The notes beneath the pieces were generated by a model that ran no database searches, had not been told where the DNA came from, and saw nothing but the letters and a program-made list of their open reading frames with translations. DNA of 64,000 nt from Vulcanimicrobium alpinum (GTDB taxonomy: Bacteria; Vulcanimicrobiota; Vulcanimicrobiia; Vulcanimicrobiales; Vulcanimicrobiaceae), in NCBI RefSeq assembly GCF_027923555.1, contig NZ_AP025523.1, positions 3,352,484-3,416,483 on the forward strand. The letters run 5' to 3'. Position numbers and translations under genes: made by a program. Positions 44,294-52,044 of this stretch are shown here, one piece after another. Every line of letters starts with the position of its first letter. Within the stretch, counting starts at the first letter, position 1.

Positions 44294-44989
44294 ATGCGCA
44301 TTGCTGTCTCGAGTTCGTCGTTCCGGCGTCCGCTCGCCTCCGGTCGCCTCACGCAGCTCGAGTGGGTCGAGCGGTGCGCGTCCGCGCTGAACGTCGACGG
44401 CGTGCTCGCGGATATCGCCGACTTCCCGCGGACGGATGTCGAGTACGTCGCTCAGTTGCGCAAGGTCGCGATCGACTTGGGGCTGGTGGCATTCGGGGTC
44501 GATGCGCCGGGTCTGCTCGCGCCGGGGATGCCGGCCGCGGAGCGCGATGCGGCGCTGGCGGTCGCCCGCGAGTTCGGGGCTTCGATCGTGCGCACGGCGC
44601 TACCGCCGCCGGGGGAGGTGCCGCCGGCGAGCTTCGTCGAGGCGGTCGCGGTCGCGAAGGCGGCGAGCAAGGCGGCCAAGGCGGCGAACGTGACGCTGGT
44701 GGTGCCGCCGCAGGCGGGGACGCTCGGACCCGATTTGGGCGAGGTCCGGCACCTGCTCAAGGACGTCGACAGCGCGTGGCTGCGGGCGTGTCCGCCGGCG
44801 TCGGCCGATCCGGCGGCGTTCGGGCCGAAGGAGCGGTTTCCGGCGTTCAGCTTTGCGGCGGGGGACGATCCCTCGGGGGTGAGCGAGGCGGCGCGGCGAG
44901 GGTGGATTCTGCTCGCGGTGCCGGCAGGGGAAGCGCCCTGGGAAGAGGTGGGCGCGGTGGCGGCGACCTTGCGGGCGGGGGTGCGGTAA
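44294..44989 (+). CDS. TIM-barrel-like protein resembling sugar-phosphate isomerases
   Basis: A 231-residue protein beginning MRIAVSSSSFRRPLASGRLTQ. The layout (LEWVERCASALNVDGVLADI, then EYVAQLRKVAIDLGLVAFGVDAP) resembles xylose-isomerase-like TIM barrels. It is shorter than the usual 260-300 residues, and the metal-binding His/Glu/Asp set is not obvious, so it may be a degenerate or non-catalytic member. ATG 44294 is preceded by a weak AAGGG. It is followed by a repeat cluster. Confidence 0.65.
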   Translation: MRIAVSSSSFRRPLASGRLTQLEWVERCASALNVDGVLADIADFPRTDVEYVAQLRKVAIDLGLVAFGVDAPGLLAPGMPAAERDAALAVAREFGASIVRTALPPPGEVPPASFVEAVAVAKAASKAAKAANVTLVVPPQAGTLGPDLGEVRHLLKDVDSAWLRACPPASADPAAFGPKERFPAFSFAAGDDPSGVSEAARRGWILLAVPAGEAPWEEVGAVAATLRAGVR

Positions 44990-45011
44990 AGGCGGGCGGC
45001 GCGAGCGGAGC

Positions 45012-45133
45012 TGCGCTTCGACAAGCTCAGCGTGACGGGGCTCGGCGTGACGCGGGGTCAGCGTGACGCGGGGTCAGCGTGACGCGTCTCGGCGTGACGC
45101 GGGTCAGCGTGACGCGGCTCGGCGTGAGAGGGG
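45012..45133. repeat. Dispersed repeat with seven tandem units
   Basis: A core TGCGCTTCGACAAGCTCAGCG (from 45012) is followed by about seven direct units of 14-17 bp with consensus YTCRGCGTGACGCGGG. Related copies lie at 57283-57338 and, as a fragment, at 61731-61750. It sits directly after a stop codon in the gap before the structured RNA. Confidence 0.75.
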
Positions 45134-45155
45134 CGACACGACCGCAACGGCCGTC

Positions 45156-45279
45156 TGGAACCAAGTTGTCGACCTGCCTGTGCAGGTGGGTGCGGCCCGG
45201 GCGCCCAGTGTTCAGACCCGAAGGGCGAACATCCGGTCGTATCCGGAGCTGATGCTCCCTAGGTTTCGACGTTGGTCCA
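45156..45279. ncRNA. Candidate structured RNA with five stacked helices
   Basis: A closing helix joins 45156-45172 to 45266-45279 (TGG, ACCAA and GTCGA segments against TCGAC, TTGGT and CCA). Inside, four hairpins follow one another almost without spacers. They are 45173-45186 (CCTGC/GCAGG), 45187-45207 (TGGGTGC/GCGCCCA, one G-U), 45209-45231 (TGTTC and CCC against GGG and GAACA) and 45232-45247 (TCCGG/CCGGA, with an alternative GGAGC/GCTCC at 45245-45258). It lies between two convergent genes and has no coding frame. Strand and family are unknown; it does not match tRNA, tmRNA, 5S, SRP or RNase P RNA as I know them. The remaining gap to 45358 shows nothing clear. Confidence 0.5.
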
Positions 45280-45358
45280 CCACATGGAACCTCCGCGAAC
45301 CACCGCAGTCGTTGTCGCTCCGGTATCGTATACCCATCGTCAAGACTTGACAGCAGAC

Positions 45359-46828
45359 TTACGTGCGCACGCGCCTGCCGAGTGCGGCACCGTACACGTC
45401 GATCGCGCGCTTGCGCGCTTCGGCATGGTCGACGATCGGAGCGGGATAGTCGCGGCCGATGACGCAGCCGTACTCGGCCTGCAGGAGCGGCGGCAGGGTC
45501 CACGGCTGATGGACGTACATCGACGGCACCTTGACGAGCGCGGGGATCATCGCGCGCACGAATGCGCCGTCCGGATCGAACTTCTCGCCTTGGAGCGTCG
45601 GGTTGAAGACGCGGAAGTACGGCGCCGCGTCGGTCCCCGTCGACGACGACCACTGCCAGCCGCCGTTGTTGGCCGCCAGATCGGCGTCGGCGAGGTGCCG
45701 TTCGAAGTAGCGCTCGCCGTCGCGGTAGTCGCCGAGTAGATGCTTGGTATAGAACGACGCGACGATCATGCGCAGGCGGTTGTGCATCCAGCCCGTCGTG
45801 TTAAGCTGGATCATCGCCGCGTCGACGATCGGGTAGCCGGTCGTGCCGTCGCGCCACGCGTTCCAGCGGCGTTCGTCGCGTTCGTACGCGATCGCCGTCG
45901 CCGCCTCGACGAACGGTTGATGCGCGACGCGCGGGAAATGCACGAGCAGCTGCTGGTAGAAATCGCGCCACACCAGCTCGCCGGTCCACGTGTCGATTCC
46001 GGTGCGCGACGCACCGCGCGCGGCCGCCGCGCGCTTCGCTGCGGTGTGGACCAGCGTGCGGATCCCGATCGTGCCGGCGCGCAGATGCGGTGAGAGATGC
46101 GATGTGCCGTCGAGCGCCGGGGCGTTGCGCCGTTCGGCGTATGTGTCGATCTCGTCCGTCAGAAACGCGCGCAGCAGCGATTTCGCCTGTGCGCTCCCCC
46201 CGCGCGGATAGCGCTCGCTCGATGCGTGGCCGTAGTCTTCGGGGCGCGGGACCTCGCAGGTCGCACCGATCGCATCGCGCGCGAGCAGCTTCGGCCCCGC
46301 TGCGCGTTCGGAGGCGACCGGCGGATGCGGCTCCGCGTCGAAGCGCGCATTCCAGCGCCGGCGATACGGCGTGTACACGGTGTACGGCTTGCCGCTCTCC
46401 TGCAGCACGTCGCGCGCGCCGAAGTACACGTGGTCGGTCTGAGCGTGCACGTCGAGGCCAGCGGCGCGCAGCGCGCGCTCGACGCCCTCGTCGCGGGCGA
46501 CCGCGTCGGGGTCGTAGTCGACGTTGTAGAAGACCGCGCGCGCGTCGATGCGGCGGGCCAAGCGCACCAGTTCGCCGGAGAAGTCACCCTCGAGGAGCGC
46601 GAGATCGGAGCCCTGCTGGCGAAGGCGCTCGCGCAGCACACCAAGCGAGTCGAAGAAGAACTGAACGATCGGCGGTCCGACGCGCGGTCCGCGCAGCAGC
46701 GGCGGATCGAGGACGAACGCGCACGCGATCCATTCGCTCGCTTCGGCGGCGCGGCGCAGCGCGACGTTATCGTCGAGCCGCAGATCGCGGCGCAGCCAGA
46801 CGAGCGAGAGCGGATACCGTTGGGCCAT
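45359..46828 (-). CDS. phrB: Deoxyribodipyrimidine photolyase
   Basis: A 489-residue class I CPD photolyase-like flavoprotein. The N-terminal antenna-binding half begins LVWLRRDLRLDDNVALRRA. The FAD half includes GELVWRDFYQQLL, GTTGYPIVDAAMIQLNTTGWMHNR and DADLAANNGGWQWSSSTGTD, and the end has YPAPIVDHAEARKRAIDVY. ATG 46828 puts the conserved start at residue 8. It repairs UV dimers using light, which fits a surface-exposed habitat. It is divergent from the epimerase gene with a 54-bp gap. Confidence 0.95.
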   Translation of the reverse strand: MAQRYPLSLVWLRRDLRLDDNVALRRAAEASEWIACAFVLDPPLLRGPRVGPPIVQFFFDSLGVLRERLRQQGSDLALLEGDFSGELVRLARRIDARAVFYNVDYDPDAVARDEGVERALRAAGLDVHAQTDHVYFGARDVLQESGKPYTVYTPYRRRWNARFDAEPHPPVASERAAGPKLLARDAIGATCEVPRPEDYGHASSERYPRGGSAQAKSLLRAFLTDEIDTYAERRNAPALDGTSHLSPHLRAGTIGIRTLVHTAAKRAAAARGASRTGIDTWTGELVWRDFYQQLLVHFPRVAHQPFVEAATAIAYERDERRWNAWRDGTTGYPIVDAAMIQLNTTGWMHNRLRMIVASFYTKHLLGDYRDGERYFERHLADADLAANNGGWQWSSSTGTDAAPYFRVFNPTLQGEKFDPDGAFVRAMIPALVKVPSMYVHQPWTLPPLLQAEYGCVIGRDYPAPIVDHAEARKRAIDVYGAALGRRVRT

Positions 46829-46882
46829 CTCCGTGCTTGGACGCCGCAGGGGCCGCCGACCGTCGAACGTGAACGCCTCCAG

Positions 46883-47911
46883 GTGCCTGCCATCTCGCTT
46901 TCGGTCGAACCGCTCGATCTCCCGCTGAAGCATACGTTCACCATCGCGCGCAGCTCCGAATCGGTCGCGCATTCGGTGCTGCTGCGCCTGCACTGGAATG
47001 GGATCGACGCGCTCGGCGAGAGCGCGCCGATCGAACGGTATCGCGAGAGCGTGCAGAGCGTGACCGCCGGCCTCTCTGGGCTCCGGCTCGGCGACGATCC
47101 CTACGCGCTTGAGCGCCTCCTGCACGGCCTCCCGCCGGCGCAGATGTGCGCGCTCGACATCGCGCTGCACGACTGCATCAGCAAGGACGTCGACCGTCCG
47201 CTGTGGCGCCTGCTCGGCGTCGATCCGGCGCAGACCCCGCGCACCTCGTTCACGATCGGGATCAGCGACCTCGACGAGACGCTCGCGAAGGTGCGCGAAG
47301 TCGGGACGCATCCCGTCCTCAAAGTGAAGCTCGGCAAAGGCGCGGAGATCGAGACGGTCGCCGCGATCCGCTCGATCTACGCCGGCACGATCCGCATCGA
47401 CGCGAACGAAGGGTGGACGCCCGAACAGACCGTCGAGCTGCTGTGCGAGTTGGCTCGCTTCGAGATCGAGTTCTGCGAACAGCCGATCCCCGCCGGATCG
47501 CCGGAGAAACTGCGCTGGATCCGCGAGCGCTCGCCGATCCCGATCGTCACCGACGAAGACTCGAAGGACGCGCGCGATCTGCCGGCGCTGCTCGGCTGCG
47601 TCGACGGGATCAACGTCAAGCTGGTGAAGTGCGGCGGGATCCGCGGCGCCTTGGCGATGATTCACACCGCGCGCGCGATGGGCTTCAAGATCATGCTCGG
47701 CTGCATGGTCGAGTCGCAGATCCTCGCGACGGCGGCGGCGCATCTCAGCCCGCTGGTCGACTGGGCCGACCTCGACGGGCCGTTCCTCACCGCGCGCGAT
47801 CCGTTCACGGGGATCACCTACGACGACGGCAAGATCGTGCTGCCGGACGGACCGGGGCTCGGCGTGCGTCCGCGTCAGCCGCAGGACGACTTGGCGGGGG
47901 CGGTCCGCTGA
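46883..47911 (+). CDS. dgcA: Enolase-superfamily epimerase (dipeptide epimerase or N-acetyl-D-glutamate racemase)
   Basis: A 342-residue member of the muconate-lactonising group. The catalytic set is visible: KVKLGKG (Lys pair), IRIDANEGW (Asp), FCEQPI (Glu), IVTDEDS (Asp) and NVKLVKCGG (Lys). These are the marks of L-Ala-D/L-Glu epimerases and of DgcA, which racemises N-acetyl-D-glutamate. The next gene is a DUF1611 protein, the partner (DgcN) in the D-glutamate route, so the dgcA reading is preferred. GTG 46883 is the likely start. Either way it handles D-glutamate released from peptidoglycan. Confidence 0.85.
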   Translation: MPAISLSVEPLDLPLKHTFTIARSSESVAHSVLLRLHWNGIDALGESAPIERYRESVQSVTAGLSGLRLGDDPYALERLLHGLPPAQMCALDIALHDCISKDVDRPLWRLLGVDPAQTPRTSFTIGISDLDETLAKVREVGTHPVLKVKLGKGAEIETVAAIRSIYAGTIRIDANEGWTPEQTVELLCELARFEIEFCEQPIPAGSPEKLRWIRERSPIPIVTDEDSKDARDLPALLGCVDGINVKLVKCGGIRGALAMIHTARAMGFKIMLGCMVESQILATAAAHLSPLVDWADLDGPFLTARDPFTGITYDDGKIVLPDGPGLGVRPRQPQDDLAGAVR

Positions 47912-48966
47912 AGCGCCGCTACCTCATCCTCGCACCGCACGCGCTCACCTCGCGCGCGGCCAAGATGTCGCACGGCGTGATCCGCTACTCGAGCGACACC
48001 GTCGTCGCGGTGATCGATCCCGACTACGCAGGGAAGCGCGTGCGCGACGTCCTGCCGTATCTCGAGAGCGACGCGCCGGTAGTCGCGTCGGTGGACGCGG
48101 GCCTCGCGTACCATCCCACCTCGCTCCTCGTTGGGATCGCGCCCGCCGGCGGCGCCTTGCCGGAAGAGTTTCGCGAGGCGATCCGGATCGGGATGCGCGC
48201 CGGGCTCGAGATCGTGAGCGGCCTGCACGCCATGCTCGGCGACGACGAAGAGTTCGCGGCGCTCGCGCGGGAACACGACTCGCGGATCTGGGATCTGCGG
48301 CTCCCGCCGGCGGCGCCGCTCTTCTCCGGCGCGGCGTGGGACGTCACCGCGCGCATCGTCCTCACCGTCGGCAGCGATGCCGCGGTCGGGAAGATGACGG
48401 CCTCGCTCGAGTTGACGCGCGCCGCGCGCGACCGCGGCGCCGACGCCGCCTTCGTGGCGACCGGACAGATCGGGATCGCGATCGCCGGCTGGGGGACCGC
48501 GATCGATCGCGTCGTCGCCGACTTCGCACCGGGCGCCGCCGAACACCTCGTCCTCGAAGGGCAGCGGCGCGCGCGCGATCTGCTCTTTCTCGAAGGGCAA
48601 GGCGGGATCAACAACCCGGCGTTCGCGCCGGTGACCCTGGCGCTGATGTACGGCGGAGCGCCCGACGCGCTGGTCCTGGTGCACAACGTCGCGCGAACGG
48701 TGATCGAGGACTACGACGTGCCGATTCTCTCCTATCGTGCGTTGATCCGGACGTATGAATCGCTGTGCGCGACGGTCAAGCCGGCGCCGGTCGTGGGGAT
48801 CGCGCTCAACACGCGCGAGTGCACCGACGACGAAGCGCGCGAACACATCGAGCGCGCCCGCGCCGAGACGGGTCTGCCGTGCGACGACGTCGTGCGCAAC
48901 GGTCCGCACGCCCTCTACGATGCCATCGCGCCGGCGATCGTGAAGACGAGCGTGCTGCATGCGTAA
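47908..48966 (+). CDS. dgcN: DUF1611 protein, DgcN-like D-glutamate N-acetyltransferase
   Basis: A protein of about 352 residues with the DUF1611 layout: RYLILAPHALTSRAAKMSHGVIRY at the start, a P-loop-like TVGSDAAVGKMTASLELTRAA in the middle and FLEGQGGINNPAFAPVTLALMYG near the C-terminal third. No ATG, GTG or TTG precedes the conserved start in frame. The best initiation codon is CTG 47908, overlapping the dgcA stop as CTGA. ATG 47966 would remove conserved residues. Homologues next to an epimerase act in D-glutamate breakdown through N-acetyl-D-glutamate. Function here is inferred from family and pairing. Confidence 0.82.
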   Translation: MKRRYLILAPHALTSRAAKMSHGVIRYSSDTVVAVIDPDYAGKRVRDVLPYLESDAPVVASVDAGLAYHPTSLLVGIAPAGGALPEEFREAIRIGMRAGLEIVSGLHAMLGDDEEFAALAREHDSRIWDLRLPPAAPLFSGAAWDVTARIVLTVGSDAAVGKMTASLELTRAARDRGADAAFVATGQIGIAIAGWGTAIDRVVADFAPGAAEHLVLEGQRRARDLLFLEGQGGINNPAFAPVTLALMYGGAPDALVLVHNVARTVIEDYDVPILSYRALIRTYESLCATVKPAPVVGIALNTRECTDDEAREHIERARAETGLPCDDVVRNGPHALYDAIAPAIVKTSVLHA

Positions 48967-50614
48967 GCTCCTAGCACTCGCCGCCGCCTGCGCCGTGCTC
49001 GTAAGCGCCTGCACGAAGGTCGACTCCGCCGGCGCGCCCGCCGGCGGCGCCCCCGCTGCGAGCGGTGCGCCGAAGAACCCGTGGACGAAGCCCGGCCATC
49101 TCACGATCGGCTTCGCGGGCGAAGAGCCCGACAGCCTCAACGAGATGTTCTCCCACACGGACGCGGCGGATCAGATCAGCAACCTGATCGACGAACCGCT
49201 CTTCCGCTACGATCCGAACGGGGAGTTTCTGCCCGCCGCGGCGGCGGTCGTCCCGACGATCGCGAACCACGGGATCAGCGCCGACGGCAAAACGATCGCC
49301 CTGCACTTCCGCCCGAACATGAAATGGTCGGACGGCGCGCCGTACGACGCGCGCGACCTGGTCTTCACCTGGCACGCGGTGATGAACCCCGCGAACAACG
49401 CGAAACTGCGGCTGGGCTGGGACGACATCCGCGCGATCGATCTCAGCGACCACGACCTCACCGCGACCGTGCACCTCAAGAACGTCTATTCCGGGATCCT
49501 CGGGATCTGGGCGTTCGGCGGCGCTGCGGTCCCGCCGCTCCCCGCGCACCTGCTCGCGAAGCTGCCCGACATCAACCACGCGCCGTTTAACGCGAAGCCG
49601 ATTTCGAGCGGGCCGTTCGTGCTCACCCAGTGGAACCACGGCGCGTCGCTGGAGTTCGCGGCGAACCCGAACTACTGGCGCGGCAAGCCCGGGCTCGACA
49701 CGATCGCGATCAAGATCGTCCCCAACGCCGACACGCTCTTCAACGAGCTGCAGACGCACGAGGTCGACCTGTACGAATCGGTCCCCGAGGTGCAGATCCC
49801 GCGGCTTCCGCAGCTCACCGGCTACACCATCACCAAACAGCTCAGCGCGAACTATCGCCGCTTGGAGTTCAACACCTCGCGGCCGCAGCTCGCGGACGTA
49901 CGCGTACGCCGCGCGATCGCAGAGGCGGTCAATTGGGATCGCATCAACCAGACCATTTACCACGGCTACAACATCCGCGCGGTGAGCGATCTGCTGCCGA
50001 CGAACTGGGCGGCGCCGGTCGGGATCAGCAACTATCCGTACGACGTCGAGAACGCGAAGAAACTGCTCGATGCCGCGGGGTGGCACGCCGGCGCCGACGG
50101 GATGCGCATGAAGGGCGGCGTGCCGTTCGCGTTCTCCGTCTCGACCACGCCGTCGAAGCCGGCGAACGTGCAGGCCGAAGTGCAGATGCAGCAAGATCTG
50201 CGCGCCGTCGGGATCCAGCTCGAGATCAAAAACTATCAGACGAGCCTGCTCTTCGCGCAGAACGGTCCCATCTATACCGGCAAGTTCGACAGCGAGTTCA
50301 CGATCTACACCGACGCGCCGGATCCCGACAACGAGGGGCTCTGGAGCGGCAAGTTCATCCCGCCGCACGGCGCGAACACGACCTGGCTCAACGATCCCGT
50401 CCTCACGCAGACCAGTCACGACGCGCTGCTGACGTTCGACCGCGCGAAGCGCAAAGCACTCTATCAGCGCGAGGCCGAGCGCGTCCACGAACTCGCCCCC
50501 GTCGTGTACCTCTACTGGCAGAACTCGTTCTCGGCGGTGAACTCGGATCTGAAGAACTGGAAGCCTGCCTCGTACATTTCGAACTACTGGAACTGCTGGG
50601 AGTGGACGTTGTGA
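48959..50614 (+). CDS. Peptide-binding lipoprotein of an ABC transporter (SBP family 5)
   Basis: A 551-residue extracytoplasmic protein. The signal peptide ends in a lipobox (AVLVSAC, Cys18), followed by an Ala/Gly/Pro linker. The body has the DppA/OppA pattern: GEEPDSLNEMFSHTDAADQI, DGAPYDARDLVFTWHAVMNP, SSGPFVLTQWNHGASLEF and the C-terminal YWQNSFSAVNSDLKNW. Its ATG lies inside the last codons of the DUF1611 gene, so import of peptides and D-glutamate use seem linked. No permease or ATPase genes follow; they must be elsewhere. Confidence 0.92.
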   Translation: MRKLLALAAACAVLVSACTKVDSAGAPAGGAPAASGAPKNPWTKPGHLTIGFAGEEPDSLNEMFSHTDAADQISNLIDEPLFRYDPNGEFLPAAAAVVPTIANHGISADGKTIALHFRPNMKWSDGAPYDARDLVFTWHAVMNPANNAKLRLGWDDIRAIDLSDHDLTATVHLKNVYSGILGIWAFGGAAVPPLPAHLLAKLPDINHAPFNAKPISSGPFVLTQWNHGASLEFAANPNYWRGKPGLDTIAIKIVPNADTLFNELQTHEVDLYESVPEVQIPRLPQLTGYTITKQLSANYRRLEFNTSRPQLADVRVRRAIAEAVNWDRINQTIYHGYNIRAVSDLLPTNWAAPVGISNYPYDVENAKKLLDAAGWHAGADGMRMKGGVPFAFSVSTTPSKPANVQAEVQMQQDLRAVGIQLEIKNYQTSLLFAQNGPIYTGKFDSEFTIYTDAPDPDNEGLWSGKFIPPHGANTTWLNDPVLTQTSHDALLTFDRAKRKALYQREAERVHELAPVVYLYWQNSFSAVNSDLKNWKPASYISNYWNCWEWTL

Positions 50615-50621
50615 GGCCGCC

Positions 50622-51518
50622 GTGCTGCACCTGATCGAACGGCCCGGCACGCACGCGCTGGTGCGCGTCGCGCCGTCAACGCGCGCGGTCGTCTCGTGGA
50701 ATGCGGCCGCGCCGAGCGGCCGGCTCGCGCTGATCGCGCACCGCGCCGACGGCACGGTCTCGAATGCGCTTCCGTACGTCCACTGGGCGCCGAGCATGCG
50801 GCGCTCGCTCGACGGCGCAGACGCCGTCACCCGGATCGCGATCGACATCGTGCGCAGCGACGTTGCGCTGACGGCGATCGAGATCGAGAGCAGCGTCGCG
50901 CTGGACGCGGTCGCGGTGACGGTCCCACCGGCCGCGGGCACACGCGTGCCGCGCGTCGAGCGAGCCGCGCCGCTCGAAGTGCCCGAGGTGTCGCAGTATC
51001 TCGCCGCGTTTCCGCGCGAGCGCGGCTGGTGCTCCGCCGCCTCGCTCGCGATGCTGATGCGGGCGCAAGGGATCAACGCGAGCGTCAACGATATCGCCGA
51101 CGGCGCTTTCGACAGTTCGTATCGTGGTCACGGCAACTGGGCGTTCAACACCGCGTACGCGGGAGCGCACGGTCTACGCGCGGTCGTCGCGTATCTGAGC
51201 GGGCTCGACCACGTCGCGGCGTTCCTCGCCGCCGGCTTGCCGGTGGCGATCTCGATCAGCTGGCACGGCGATCAGCTGCCGGGCGCGCCTCTCGAGCACA
51301 GCGACGGCCACCTGATCGTCGTGTGCGGGATCGGGCGCGCCTGGGTCGAGGTGAACGACCCAGCGGCGCCGGCGATCGCGACGCGCTATCCGCGCGCGGC
51401 GCTCGACCGCGTCTTCCGCGAGCACGGCGGCGTCGCATACCTCGTCGCACCGGCGGCGCGCAGCGCCGAACTCGCCGCACTGGCGAACGCCGGCGGCCCC
51501 GCCGCGCAGCGCACGTAG
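50622..51518 (+). CDS. C39-like peptidase family protein
   Basis: A 298-residue protein. The catalytic-type cysteine is in RERGWCSAASLAMLMRAQG and the histidine in EHSDGHLIVVCGIG, followed by VEVNDPAAPA. These are the two motifs of the C39-like papain fold. The N-terminal 115 residues form a separate beta-rich region. There is no signal peptide, so the site of action is unclear. It starts at GTG 50622, 7 bp after the binding-protein gene. It may cleave imported or muropeptide-derived peptides. Confidence 0.82.
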   Translation: MLHLIERPGTHALVRVAPSTRAVVSWNAAAPSGRLALIAHRADGTVSNALPYVHWAPSMRRSLDGADAVTRIAIDIVRSDVALTAIEIESSVALDAVAVTVPPAAGTRVPRVERAAPLEVPEVSQYLAAFPRERGWCSAASLAMLMRAQGINASVNDIADGAFDSSYRGHGNWAFNTAYAGAHGLRAVVAYLSGLDHVAAFLAAGLPVAISISWHGDQLPGAPLEHSDGHLIVVCGIGRAWVEVNDPAAPAIATRYPRAALDRVFREHGGVAYLVAPAARSAELAALANAGGPAAQRT

Positions 51519-51525
51519 CGCGGCG

Positions 51526-52044
51526 GTGGGCGCGCAGCCGCAAGACCGGCTCGTCGCGCTCGACGCGGTGCGCGACGCGCCTCTGCACGTCGTGCTCGTC
51601 GAGCCGCAGATCCCGCCGAACACCGGGAACGTCGCGCGCCTGTGCGCTGCGACCGGCTGCGCGCTGCACCTCGTCGAGCCGCTCGGGTTTACGGTCGACG
51701 ACCGCACGCTCAAGCGCGCCGGGCTCGACTACTGGAACGCGCTCGGCGTCGTGACGCATCCCTCGCTCGACGCGTTTCTCGCGACGTTTGCGATCGATCG
51801 CTGCTGGCTACTCACGACGCGCGCGCAACGCACCTACGCGCAGGCGCCGTTCGCGCGCGGCGACGCGCTCGTGTTCGGCAAAGAGACCGCGGGGCTGCCG
51901 CAGCGGCTGCTCGACGCGCACGTGGACCGCGCGCTGCGCATCCCGATGCGCGAGGGTGCGGTGCGCTCGATCAATCTCTCGACGTCGGTCGGGATCGTGA
52001 CTTACGCGGCGCTCTCCGCGTTGGGCTTCCCCGGCTTGCGCTGA
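51526..52044 (+). CDS. trmL: tRNA (cytidine(34)-2'-O)-methyltransferase
   Basis: A 172-residue SPOUT methyltransferase. VVLVEPQIPPNTGNVARLCAATGCALHLVEPLGF opens the domain, and the knot is VFGKETAGLP with IPMREGAVRSINLSTSVGIVTY. It methylates the wobble base of leucine tRNAs. Its last 43 bp overlap the convergent MFS gene. Confidence 0.93.
   Translation: MGAQPQDRLVALDAVRDAPLHVVLVEPQIPPNTGNVARLCAATGCALHLVEPLGFTVDDRTLKRAGLDYWNALGVVTHPSLDAFLATFAIDRCWLLTTRAQRTYAQAPFARGDALVFGKETAGLPQRLLDAHVDRALRIPMREGAVRSINLSTSVGIVTYAALSALGFPGLR

Noticed and set aside
45027-45133. CRISPR-like array
   Set aside because: Units are 14-17 bp, directly adjacent and without unique spacers, so this is a simple tandem repeat. 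No cas genes are present.
48971-51088. 705-codon minus-strand frame opposite the peptide-binding protein and C39-like genes
   Set aside because: Composition is Arg/Val/Asp-biased and the plus strand encodes clear families with coupled starts.
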